From Todiramphus chloris collaris (taxonomy: Eukaryota > Chordata > Aves > Coraciiformes > Alcedinidae), in assembly GCA_025345505.1 (NCBI GenBank), contig JANVCC010000018.1, forward strand, positions 41,307,745-41,371,744: a stretch of 64,000 nt of DNA, in the 5' to 3' direction. Positions 51,468 to 62,400 of the stretch are shown here, in pieces. Position numbers and translations under genes: made by a program. Position 1 is the first letter of the stretch; each line of letters begins with the position of its first letter. The notes below the pieces were generated by a model. It was not told the origin of the DNA and made no database searches. It saw only the letters and a list, made by a program, of their open reading frames with translations.

Positions 51468-52243
51468 TGTCACAGCTTAGGGCCAGGGCAGCCCCTTAGA
51501 CCTGTAACAGAAGCTCTCTGTTAACCCCTCTCCCTCCCCAAAAGGGAAGAGAATGGGAATAAGGGAGAGAGAGACATATCAAATAGAAAAGGAATCTAAA
51601 CCAGCTTTAATTAAAATGAAAATAATAATAATAAAATTGAATATATACAAATACATGTAAAACTAATACCAAACCCAATCTCCCCTGATGGCAATTACTT
51701 CACCATCACCACTGATGCTGTGGAGCAAGCAGCAGACAGGAGCTGTGTTCAGGAGCTGGATTCTGGTACCGGATTCAGGAACACACAGATCAGGATCGAA
51801 GGCAGAATGGACAGAGTCCCCCTCATATGCTCCAAGGAAGAAACTGGAAGAGGACCCAAGCCGAGCCGAGCAAAGCTGGGTCAAGAGGGCAAAGAGATGG
51901 GTAAGACCCTCCTGATCCCTCAGCTTTATATCAAATATTATGTCTATGGGCTGAAATAGCTCATTGGTCAGTATAGGGTCACCTGTCCTGTCTGCTCCTC
52001 CCTGAAGGTGCAGCCCTTCACTTCCTGCACCCCCCAACATGGTACACAAGATCCAGCAGTGGCCTTGGACTGCACACCAAACCTTGGTACTAACTCTAAA
52101 CATGGGGTGTTATCACTGCTAGAAGCAGACACTGTCTGTGAGAACAGGCTGCTAACTTCAGACAGTGCAGTTAGTTATAAGAATTGAGCTGAAGAGTAAA
52201 ATCACTGAACAGAATTAGTTCTGTTGTCACTCAAACCAGAACA
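51468..52243 (-). mobile_element. Solo ERV LTR, 776 bp, inverted relative to the 40.5 kb copy
   Basis: On the plus strand it starts TGTCACAGCTTAGGG and ends CAAACCAGAACA, so the minus-strand element has TG...CA ends. It matches the LTR at 40,513-41,279 throughout, including the 5' block around agaactaattctgttcagtg, the TATAAA block (minus strand, 51,925-51,930), and the 3' block with a C-rich ctccc tract and gttaac. A minus-strand ATTAAA lies at 51,606-51,611. An AAT microsatellite is present at about 51,622-51,636. The flanks atagg and gtata do not give a clear target duplication. The 146-codon frame inside is an accidental frame in the LTR. Confidence 0.82.
51925..51930 (-). promoter_or_regulatory. 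Putative LTR TATA box
   Basis: Minus-strand TATAAA followed by gctgaggga, identical in context to the TATA motif of the 40.5 kb copy. Confidence 0.5.
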
Positions 52244-55200
52244 GTATATTAAATAGCTTACTAACAACCACATAGAGGGCATACATGGTGAGAATGGAAA
52301 AAAATCCAGAATTCATTAGACACTGAAAAGGAAGCATAAAAGACTAAAAGGGACCTTCCAGCTACTTTAAGACTCATTCCATATTTAATTTCATGATCTC
52401 TGGTATCATTCACAGGACATGTAATTGTACGATGGAGGAAAGCAAGATAAGTTTGCTAATACATTTCTAGATTCTGCTATTTTAAATCTGTGAAATAACA
52501 TGATGACTTGTATGTAGAGTTCCACTGAAGTTATTTCAAAATTCACTAGCTACCACACAAAAATGATATCAGAATTCATTTTCAATGATCTAAACCTCCC
52601 ATCTGTAAATTGACAGTTAAATCTAGCTCAAGCTGAAAGCAGCCAAAAGCCATCTGACGACTGTTCAATGCACTGTGTAAAATTACTTTAATTCAGTGTT
52701 GGACAATACCCAAATAAAAATATGCATCTTCCCCAAGTCAGTGAGTGACAATTTTACTTAGGGTATCACCATTAAATCTTGTGTCTCCTTAGCTTCTCCA
52801 GCATTGGCCTTTTGCCTAGAGAAATTGATAAGTATCAAATTATAAGAATTCAGCTATGTCCCCATTACTCTCTGCAGTTGTGGCTGTACTGAATTTGACT
52901 ATCTTTATTGGAGCCCTGTGTAAACTTTAGACTTGCCCACATGGAACATGTTAAGTGGACAAGTGTAGTTTTGTATTTTAGGTCAAGCCTAACACAGCCA
53001 GTTCCCAAACAAATTCCAAGGGAAACAACTATTTGAATGAAGATGATGCATTTGAAAATTAATCATATTTAATTACTGGGCAGTCTGCCATACACTGCAC
53101 ACATTTCCATTCCTGTACTTGTTCCCCCTGGCTGTGCTTGGAAACTGGGAGTTGCAATATCAAACCACTGTAACCAAAAGAAAATAAGCAACTCCTGTGG
53201 TTCCACAACTCTAACAAAATGTTTAAGACTTCCTTATTTTACCAATGTTCAGAGCTTAGAATAAATCACAGCTAACATTTCAGAGCTTCCCTGCAGGTGA
53301 TCAAAACAAGGCCTAGCTAGTATCTCATGTAGCTCATGAACACGTATCTCTCCATGCATTTAGTAGCCTAATCTTGAATAATGATGCTTTGCTCCATTGC
53401 AAGACCTAATAATACTAGCAGAATATAAAATAATAAAATAAAATATTTAAATAAACTCAAAAATGCATTCCACTACTTCATATTCACTAGTGGGATCTGA
53501 ACCAGTATGAACTAGAATAAATATCAAAAGGACATTTTTCAATACAGCATACAGGTAGAAACAATAGTGATGACTTCTCTGCCTTTGTAGTGAGTACCAT
53601 GCATACAAACCAGAAGGCCATAAAAAAAAAGAAAGGTACATTCTAATCTAAAAGTCTCTATAAAATAATGATCCTCAATACCTCCAAAATGAAAAGTTTT
53701 ATCCTTATAATAATGCTTTAAACCCCTTATGTAATATTTCCTAAACATCTAATCTAGTTTAAAAACAATCTTATTCCCACTGGATTTAATCTACTTTCAA
53801 GCAAGTGGTATTTACTATCATCAAGACATATTTATTTAATGTTTTACTAGAATTTAAAAGGTAAACATTAGTTGAAAACCACTATCATTGTTTTTGTTCT
53901 CCAGGAAACAGTAATTTATAGGCATCTTCAGATTTTGAATTCTGGAGCCATAGTGGCCTCTATTGTTGTCGTATTAGAACAGCATGTACTGCCAGTGTAG
54001 TAAATAAACTAACTTTGGACATTTTCATTTCTTTGAAAATACACAGCAATAGTTCTTGTAAATTGACCCATCACTCTGGCTCCAACTTAAAGAAAAAATT
54101 TTAAATGCATTCCTGTGATAATTACATCCTCATGCATCCATTGAAGATCAGATCAGTCACAAACATGCTAAGCTTTGTTGTGAAGTGAAACTGGGTTCTG
54201 CTTTGAAAATTAGAGGATGCAAGGCCTGCAAAATTGTCTCAAAGTGCTGAGAATATCAGGAAAGTTGCAGAAACTGAAAGCATTTTTTTTTCTTCTTACT
54301 AATCAAATGATTGCTTGTATGAAGATGAAAAATGGAATTGTATGCAACTTTAGCCATCAACAAATGTTAATTAGATTTTAGCTTTTACTCTAGGTTTTTC
54401 CAGTGCTATAAAGCCCTCCATTAATAGAAAATTTTCCAAAATACAGTTTAATCGAATACAAAATATACCATATAAATCTGCTTTTGAGACTAGGTTGCTC
54501 TCTGACCTTGTTGTTAAACAATCCCAGATTGTTCCTTTATATATCTAGTCTTTAGATTAATAAAGTTAGGCAAGATGAGTGTCACCCTAACAGATTAAAT
54601 CCAAGCCCAGTTTACAGAAAACCAACATAAAATTTACTCCATAAAGATTCCCAAATGAAATCTATGTTAAAACTTTATATAATGGAATGAGTTTTTCATT
54701 ATGGAAAAGTTGAGTAGTATGTAATTAATATCAAGTTTTGCCCAACACTATCAGGAGAGAATTAAAAGGAGGCACTGAATTTCAGTTTTATGAAGTATCA
54801 AAATCTGCTATTAAATATTCCATTGAGAATAGACTAAAATTCAAATCCCTTGTTCCCTTTCCTCTCAGGAAGCTTGACTGATCTTCCTAATTCTCACTAC
54901 TACAAAGTGATTTATATTCCTTGTGATTAACATCAAAGACAAAATTGTTTCCTTTCCCAATTTTTGAGCCCAAAATAATCACCATTATTATACTGTTGAA
55001 TCTCTGAAAAACAGAAGTAGTCCTTTGCACAAAAGAAAGGGACGAGATGTTTAAGGTTTCATTTTTTTACAGCATCAAATTTTATTAATATTCATAGGGG
55101 GAAAATATGAAATAATACAATAAAGATTTTAGTAATCATATCTGCATTAAAGCGTGCATATATTTCTTGATTAACATTTCGAAAAAAATTAAAAGGAAAC

Positions 55201-55904
55201 AAAATATTTGTAGATATTGCACACTTTAAAACTTAGTACAATAGGCCAAGGACATGAATCAACTGTGGGTAACATGGACATACAACTCAGAAAGCAGATA
55301 AGCCTAACACAAAGTAATTAAAGATGTTGAGAGATCACTGTTCTCACATATCAGTGCCTTCACAACAAATGGATAAGGCATATGCACTGTAAATGGGCAA
55401 CTTGACTCATGATCTGGGCAGATCACTCTGCCAATCTCATATATTATGTGGCTGCAAAGCTGCTGATTTTATGTTAAATTCATACTGTGAACTTTTCTAG
55501 GTGCTACTTCCTTGACATCTCTTCATCAGCAAAAAATAGTAACAATCAGCCAGGAGATAGAAAGACAACAAAACAGACATACATATATGAGCCAGTTCCC
55601 TCTGACAGATGTTTGTTCCCTTTCAGGTATCAGTAAAGAAAAAATTAAAGTAATTTCTAATGGTAAGACTAAATAGAAGATCAAATCAGTAGTAATGCTT
55701 TCTGTATGTCAAGGTGTATGCTTGCCTCCTGTCAATACCTTCCTAGTTGCCCTGAAGAAGGATGATATTAGTTAGGTATCTAGATAATTCAGTAGAAATG
55801 GTCAAGTTATTAAACAATTAGAATTACTGAAATAAGCACTGGGGCTGCCTCCAAAAGGTTACTTTTTCCTTGTCCTTCCAAGAACACATCTAATAGATGT
55901 GACA
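52244..55904. other. Unique AT-rich DNA, no gene seen
   Basis: No exon or transposon is recognised. The short minus-strand frames at 53,447-53,748 are chance frames. The segment 54,090-54,400 carries dense ATTA, AATTA and TCAAATGATT-like words in non-repetitive sequence and is raised as a candidate regulatory element. Confidence 0.6.
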
Positions 55905-56809
55905 GAACCATAGAACAGCCCAAGATGAAAAGGACATCAAAATACCATATGATCCAATCTGTGGTGGGAAAGGGAACCTAGATGAGATTATGTAGCACCC
56001 TATCCAACTGCATCTTGAAAACCTTGAGTGATGAGGACTCTTCCACATCCCTGGGGATGTTATTCCATTGAATGATTGTTTCAACTATAAAAAATGTCTT
56101 TCTTATATCATGATGAAACTCCCTCCTCGTACAACTTTTATTGATTGTTTCACGTCTTTGCCATGTGTCTCCTTGTGAAAAGAGAGCCTCCATTCTCTTT
56201 TCAGTAGCCTTCTAAGTACTAGAATGCTGCTGTGAGGTTCCCCCTAATCCTCTTTTCCAAGGAAAAAAGACCTAATTCCTTCAGTCTCTCCTCCTTGGGC
56301 AGGTTCTACAGCTCTTTTATCATTTTCATGGCCCCGCTTTTGACCCTCTGCAATCTGCCTCTTTCTTGAATTGTTGGGACCAAAACTGGACACAGTACTC
56401 AATGTGCAGACTGATACATGGTGAATAGACTAGGATGATTATGTCTCTATCTCTGCTAGTAATGCCACTGCTGAGGCAGTCCAGGATCCAATTTGACATA
56501 GTTGCTGCTGTGGTTCGCAGCTGACATACTTAGCTTGTTGTCCACGAAGACCCACAGATCCCTTTCAACAAGACTGCTCTCCAGACACACAGATCCTAGC
56601 CTGTACTGTGATGTTTGGTTATCCCAGGTGCAGGACTTTGCACTTGTCTTTGTTAAACTTCATACTGTTCTTGCTAGCCCACTCTTTCAAACAGTCCAGG
56701 CCTGCTGTAAGATTGCTCTCCCTTCTGGCTTGTACACCTCACCACTTCGTTTATTCATATCATCAACAAACTTGATGAGGATGCTTTGAATATCATCATC
56801 CAGACCATT
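55905..56809 (-). mobile_element. CR1 LINE, 3' part, interrupted by a younger CR1
   Basis: The 3' end reads agaaccatagaacagcccaag and then aaaaggacatcaaaat, the complement of a CR1 tail. ORF2 sequence follows upstream on the minus strand. A frame at 55,978-56,193 reads TIIQWNNIPRDVEESSSLKVFK, the ORF2 C-terminus. The 56.5-56.8 kb part covers the palm region, with ggtgcaggactttgcacttg and atcaacaaacttgatgagg tracts. It stops at cagaccatt (56,809) in the middle of the reverse transcriptase, where another CR1 tail begins. The continuation resumes at 59,034. Confidence 0.85.
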
Positions 56810-59033
56810 TCATAGAATGGTTTGGGTTGGAACAAACCATGAAGAACATCCCTCTGCCATGGTCAGAGACAACTCCTACTAGACCAGGTTGCACAAAGTC
56901 CCATCCAACCTGGTCTTGAACACATCCAGGGATGGAGCATCCACACTCAAAGTGAACAACATCTTCCTAATTTCTTATCTAAATCTACCCTCTTCCAGTT
57001 TGAAACCATTACCCTTCAACCTATTACATGTCCCTGTAAAAAGTACCTCACCAGCTTGCTTTCTTCCCCTTCAGATACTGGAAGGCTGCAATAAGGTATC
57101 CCCAGAGCTTTCTCTCCTCCAGGCTGAACAACTCCAACTCTCTAAGCCTGCCCTCATAGGAGAAATGCTCCATCCCTCTGATCATCTTCATGGCCCTCCT
57201 CTGGACCCACTCCAAGAGGTCCATGTCCTTCTTGTGTTGGCAGCTCCAGAGCTGGACACAGTAATCCATGTGGGGTCTTGTTAGAGCAGAGGGGCAGAAT
57301 CACCTCCCTCAACCTGCTGGCCACACTTCTCTTGATGCATCCCAGGCTACACTTGGCTTTCTGGGACACACTTGCACATTACTGACCCATATTGAGCTTT
57401 TCGTTAACCAGCATACCCAAGTCCTCCTGAGGGCTACTCTCAACCCATACTCCACCCAGCCTGTACTTGTGCTTGGAATGGCCCTGACACAGGTGCAGGA
57501 CCTTGCACTTGGCCTTGTTAAACTTCATGTGGTTGGCATGGGCCCACCTCTCAAGACTGTCCAAGTCCCTCTGGATGGCATCCCTTCCTCCCAGTATGTC
57601 GAGCATGCAGCTTGGTGTCATTGGCAAACTTGCTGAGAATGCCCTCAATCCCACTGTACATGTTGCCAACAAAGATGTTAAATAGCGCCAGTCCCAGTAC
57701 TGATCCATGAGGTATTCCATTTGTCACTGGTCTCCACTTGGGCATTGAGCTCTTGACCACAACTCTTTTAGTGCAACCATCCAGTAAATTCATTATCCAC
57801 CTAGCAGTCCATCCATCAGATCCATGTCTTTCAAATTTAGAGACCAGGATGTCATGCAGGACAGTGTTGAATGCTTTGCACAAGTCCTTTGCCCACTGTA
57901 ACTCCATTGTAATAGGTCACCAAATTTGTCAGGCACAATTTGTCCTTGGTAAAGCCATGCTGGTTGCCACTAATCATGTCATGTTCCTTAGCAGAGCTTT
58001 CAGGAGGATCTGCTCCATGATCTTGCCAGACATAGAGGTGAGACTGATTGGCCTGTAGTTGCCCAAGTCTTTTTTCCATTTTGGTGGTTATGTTTCCTCT
58101 TTTCCAGCCAGTGGGAAATTCACCAGACTGATATGACTTCTCAAATATGACGGACAGTGACTTAACCAGTTCATTCACCAGTTAACCCAGGACCTGCAGA
58201 TGGATCTCATTGGGTGCCATGGACTTGTACATCTTTAAGTTCTTTAGATGGTTTCAAACCTGATTTTTACTTACAGTGGGTAGATCTTCCTTTTCCCAGT
58301 CTGTACCTTTGCCTTCTGCAATTTGGGCAGTATGGCTAGAGCCCTTGCTGGTGAAGTCTGAGGCGAAAAAGTCATTGAGTACTTCAGCTTTTTCCATAAC
58401 TCTTGTGACCAGGTCTCCTGTTTCCCTCCAGGGACAGCCCACATCTTCCCTAGCCTTCCTTTTATCACGTACATACCTGTAGGAGGTTTTCTTGTTTCCC
58501 TTGCCCTTTTTTGGGACACATTTCTCCTTGCCTTGTTGGAGGTGGTCATTGAGTATTGACCAGATTTCTTGGGCCCCACCCCCTTCCAGGACGTTATCCC
58601 ATGGTACTCTATCAAGCAGATCCCCAAAGAGGTCAGAGTCTGGTCTCCTGAAGTACAGGGTAGTGAGCTTGCTGTGCACCCTCCTTGTTGTTCTAAGGAT
58701 CTTCAATTGGACCATTTCAAGGTCAGTGCAGCCAAGGCTGTCCTTGAGCTTCACATTAGCCACCAGCCCCTCCTTGTTGTTGAGGACAAAGCCCAGTATA
58801 GCACCTTTTCTTGATGGTTCCTCTACTACCTGGAGAAGGAAGTTGTCGTGGGTGCATTTTAGGCCTGTAGCAGATATTTACTATTATATCACCTTTCCCT
58901 GCCTTCCCTTCAGCTATGACCCATAAGCTCTGAGTCATCTCCTCATTCATTCCCAGGCCAACAACTGATCATTGACATAAAGGTGACACCCCCTTCTCTT
59001 CTGCCCTGCCTGTACTTCCTAAAGAGCCTAGAT
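56810..59033 (-). mobile_element. CR1 LINE, 2.2 kb, nested inside another CR1
   Basis: The 3' end reads tcatagaatggtttgggttgg followed by the tail text around agaccaggttgcacaaagtc. Similarity runs without a break through the ORF2 C-terminus, reverse transcriptase and linker into the endonuclease domain, and ends at about 59,033 next to ccctgcctgtacttcct, an endonuclease-coding part. The pentamer ccatt sits at both borders (56,805-56,809 and 59,034-59,038), which may be a short target duplication. An internal endonuclease segment of roughly 200 bp appears to be missing near 58,855-58,870. There the text jumps from the gcctgtagcagatattta side directly to the aggaagttgtcgtgggtg side. Confidence 0.87.
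56900..59000 (-). pseudogene. CR1 ORF2 remnant in the nested element
   Basis: Pieces on the minus strand, 5' to 3': endonuclease with LWVIAEGKAGKGDIIVNICYRP (58,756-58,950, read in two parts: LWVIAEGKAGKGD and IIVNICYRP); MANVKLKDSLGCTDLEMVQ and the linker (58,254-58,763); RT fingers with QHGFTKDKLCLTNLVTYYNG (57,852-58,178); RT palm with [20 protein letters not shown] and KFANDTKLH (57,551-57,907); thumb with [19 protein letters not shown] (57,379-57,720); and C-terminus with [16 protein letters not shown] (57,048-57,269). FADD has become FAND, losing one catalytic aspartate. Several frame changes separate the pieces. It is not functional. It shares the DLCKAFN wording and the KLERHG/KFERHG context with the copy at 36-38 kb. 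Confidence 0.86.
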
Positions 59034-59116
59034 CCATTAACATAGATGTAGAACAGTGTGGAGTCCAGTATCAATCCCAGGGTGGACCTTCACTTGTGAC
59101 TGGTTGCCAGCCTGAG
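59034..59116 (-). mobile_element. Continuation of the interrupted CR1
   Basis: After the nested element the text resumes with ccattaacatagatgtagaac, then gtccagtatcaatccc and ttgtgactggttgccagcctg. In CR1 these follow directly after the atcatccagaccatt segment that ends at 56,809: they encode the palm around the QGSVLGP loop. The match ends near 59,116, which is the 5' truncation point of the older element. Confidence 0.78.
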
Positions 59117-61599
59117 GAAAAAAGATTGATCACCATTAAATCACCAAGAAATATTACTCTATTACAAACTGAAAATAGGTAGTAAGTGATGGGGAAAATA
59201 CAAATCTCTAGGTCAGATAGCACATTACAAGAAAGGTTAATTTACAAGAACCTCCATCTTTAAAATGTCTGTAGGGTATGTTGAGCAAACAATGTGGGGA
59301 TTTTTCTGAAGGTATAGCACTTTTTCCTTAGTACTACAGTAGATAAGGTATGGTGACCTGATTTTAGGTATTTACAGGCTTTTATTACTTGTTTGTTGTT
59401 TCTTTTTTTTTTTTTTTTTAATTCAGTTGAAACAACTTTTGAAGACAAGATTTAGTATGAGGACTTTTTTTTTTTTCCCTGAAACTAGTCAGATTCACAA
59501 GCCTAGTGGTGTAATTTTCATTTAAGAGTTAAGTAAACTTATTTTGCTTTTTAATCCATCTATAGACTTCTTATATATCTGTGTTATTCAACACTAAGCA
59601 TCTGCACATCTCTCATTTCCCCTAGGTCTTCATATGGAGCAGGAAGGCAGAGCTAAGCTCTAATGCAACTTCATGGTTTCGATGTTCAGAGGCTGCTAGA
59701 GGTTGCCTATCTTTCTCAGAAACTCAAATCATCCTTGGGGTTCTGTTTGCCATTCTAATAGCAGAATTAAAAGAGGACAGAAGGTAAGAGAAAGAATTAG
59801 TGCTGGAAGCAGCTGTTATGAAATCTGCTTCAAGATTACAATTGCTTATATAGACTTATTCAGACAAAGCCAAAAAAGGAAAACATATTTTTCACCCTGG
59901 CCCAGCAGCTGGTGTCACTGCTATAGTCAATGTAACTATACTGCTTAGAAAAACACATATTAGAAAATGCATCATCAATGAGAATATGAAAAAGGACAGA
60001 AATACAAATTAATGTAAAAGCTTCACTCATTCTACCATAAACCTTGAAGCAACTGGATTTATGAAAATGAAACATAATGTAGCTATAGAAATAAGTTTTA
60101 GCTTTTAAAATGTTTAACTCTTGAGCATTCTCATTGTTATGCTATCTTATAGTATTGCTGGGGATAGTTGATGAGGGTACTGATTAAATCAATGTGATGG
60201 TGGTGATTGAGAAAATCAAAAAGCTGTATTGTCTTTATCAGATAAAGACACATTTCCAAACCCCTGCCCTAGAACTCCTTTTCTGTTTTATGTCACATAT
60301 CAGCATGAACAATGGAACTGTCCCAGTATGCAGTATGCTTAGTGACATCTCTTACAGACAAATACTTCAGCAGGCACAGATGCAATAGAAATCATATGTA
60401 GTCATAGAATTTTGCCCACAGGTGAGATACGGCTTGTAGATGACTGTCTGGACCACTCTGATTTGCCTGCCCATTACCAAAATGCCCATTCCCTGACCAT
60501 ATCAGCAATATAAAACTCACACAGTCAGTTACATCACAGGTATCACTGGGAACAGAGATGATAAGGACGAGATTTGGTTGTCTAAACACAACAGCATCAT
60601 TTGTGATGTCCCAGCATATTATGCCTTAGTTTCCACTGCTACTCCAGATGAATGCAGGTCTTTCATCAGTTCTGTGTCATATCCACCAGCACCATACCGA
60701 TGGCTTAGACAGCCAAGAGCAACTAATATGCCAACAAATTACTGTTTTCAGGCAACTGAGGGCTAAATGACTCTTCCTTAACTATCTTGAGCCTCAGGTG
60801 CTACCAGGTCACTAAGACTAGCTCTAGAAAATTAAATTTGGCCAGTAAGAGTCCTAGGTAAAAATGCTAAATGGCATGGAATGATCTGCACCATACTGGT
60901 ATCTAAGTACCCTGGCACTTGAAACCAGGATTATCATGATTAAACTACTTGATGACTTCGCCCTAGTAGTCTTTGGGAATATGCTGAGACATGCCAAAAG
61001 CATGCAAGGAGCATTCAGGGTATTTAATAGTGTAGATGATCATATTTCAATGCCCAGGTGTGATGCTTGTTATGTACTTGTTTGTGAGCTACTGATCTAC
61101 TCTATTTCTAAAGCAGGAAGGTGGGGAGAGTTAATATATCTAATGACACTTCCCTAGGTGCCCATGGAAAGTTTAGTATTTTACTCCCTAGTGACTAGAA
61201 AAAGACTTCCAAATCCATGACTCCTATTGAGAAGGATGATCGTTAGAGATACTGAGCATCAAAATATCCCACTGAAATAAACCCAATCAGAGAGCCAGGG
61301 TAAGCAGAAGGTAGGAATGTTCACTTCATTGTGGTTATCTGAACAAGATTCTTCTCAAGCAAAAAGGGGCAATCAACAAGAATTCACAGAGACACAAACC
61401 TAGTAGACAGAGGATAAAAGAAAATGCCAAAGACCAGAAATCTCTGACCATTTAAGTTAAGAAACTACAGGCATGGCTTTGGATATAACTGACATGGTCT
61501 TTGTAAATCACAAGAGGCAGTAAACAAGAGGAACATGTGAATTTGGGATATTTGAGGGGGTTCTGTGGGACTATGAAAAAAAAATTACAAAAGAAAGAG
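59117..61599. other. Unique AT-rich DNA, no gene seen
   Basis: No exon or transposon is recognised. T runs occur at 59,403-59,419 (17 T) and near 59,465. A 9 bp stem with a 3-base loop, containing GATA, lies at 60,230-60,250. The open frames here, such as 59,703-59,948 and 60,936-61,157, match nothing I know. Confidence 0.55.
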
Positions 61600-62400
61600 C
61601 AGGGGAAGTGGATCAGGGAGCACCAAGGGTGGGGGCAAGGGGTTATGTATTCACTAGCAAGCATCAGTCTGGACCAGCTGGCAAGCAGAAAGCCATAGGA
61701 GTGTCCTGACAAGGCTATCAGTCAGGCAGAGGGTCTGCGTGCTGGTGGGATTTGGGAGATCCTGAAAATGTGGAGTGCACGCATGACAAGCATGCAAGTG
61801 CTGAGTGTTTGCAGTGAGCACCAAGCTGCACTGACTGACAAGTGGGAGACCCATAGGGCAGGAGTATCAGGTGGACAGAGGGGCTGAGCCATTGCTCAGG
61901 GATCCACAAACATGTGTGTGCTTGTGAATCAAGGGAGTGTCCTGTCCATGCTGTCTAGTGAGCTACAGCACTAGTGAGTCCTACAAGTAGGTGCTGTTTA
62001 AGGAAGCACCTTGTCTGTGGCAATCAGTGCAGCCAGCCTTATCAGTGTCCTGTCTCTGTGTCAGTACCTCCAGGATATGCACTTATCTTCCCTACTGTTG
62101 AACTGGCAAACAGTTCAGCCTGGAACTGATCCCCTGGGTTTCTGAGCCCCTGGGCTGGGCTCCAGCGGATAAACGGGAGGAAAACCTGGACTTAGAGATG
62201 CTGGGGACAGCAGCCACTTATAACGTCCCTTAACATGCACTGTCCCAGAAATCACTTTCATGAAGGAGCTTGAAGTATCTAACTTGAAATGTTTGCTCCC
62301 ATGCTGTAACATGGGCAAGAACAGGCTGCACAGCCTGTTACTGAGCTGCAAAACGTTTTGGAAACAAACAGCAGAGGGAGTGAGGTGGTTAATTCAGTAA
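61600..62400. other. GC-richer unclassified block, possibly a worn repeat
   Basis: About 800 bases noticeably richer in G and C than the surroundings, with tgtcctg and gtgagc-type words recurring (for example gagtgtcctg at 61,699 and gagtgtcctg near 61,935). Composition and texture resemble a decayed LTR or other transposon, but I cannot name the family. I see no coding potential: the minus-strand frames of 60-86 codons overlap in different phases. Confidence 0.35.

Noticed and set aside
51663..52103. 146-codon minus-strand frame
   Set aside because: It is the sense-strand reading of the inverted LTR; LTRs of this kind do not encode a protein here.
40513..52243. The two related LTRs as the ends of one provirus
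   Set aside because: Proviral LTRs are direct repeats. These are inverted, and no gag, pol or env-like sequence lies between them.
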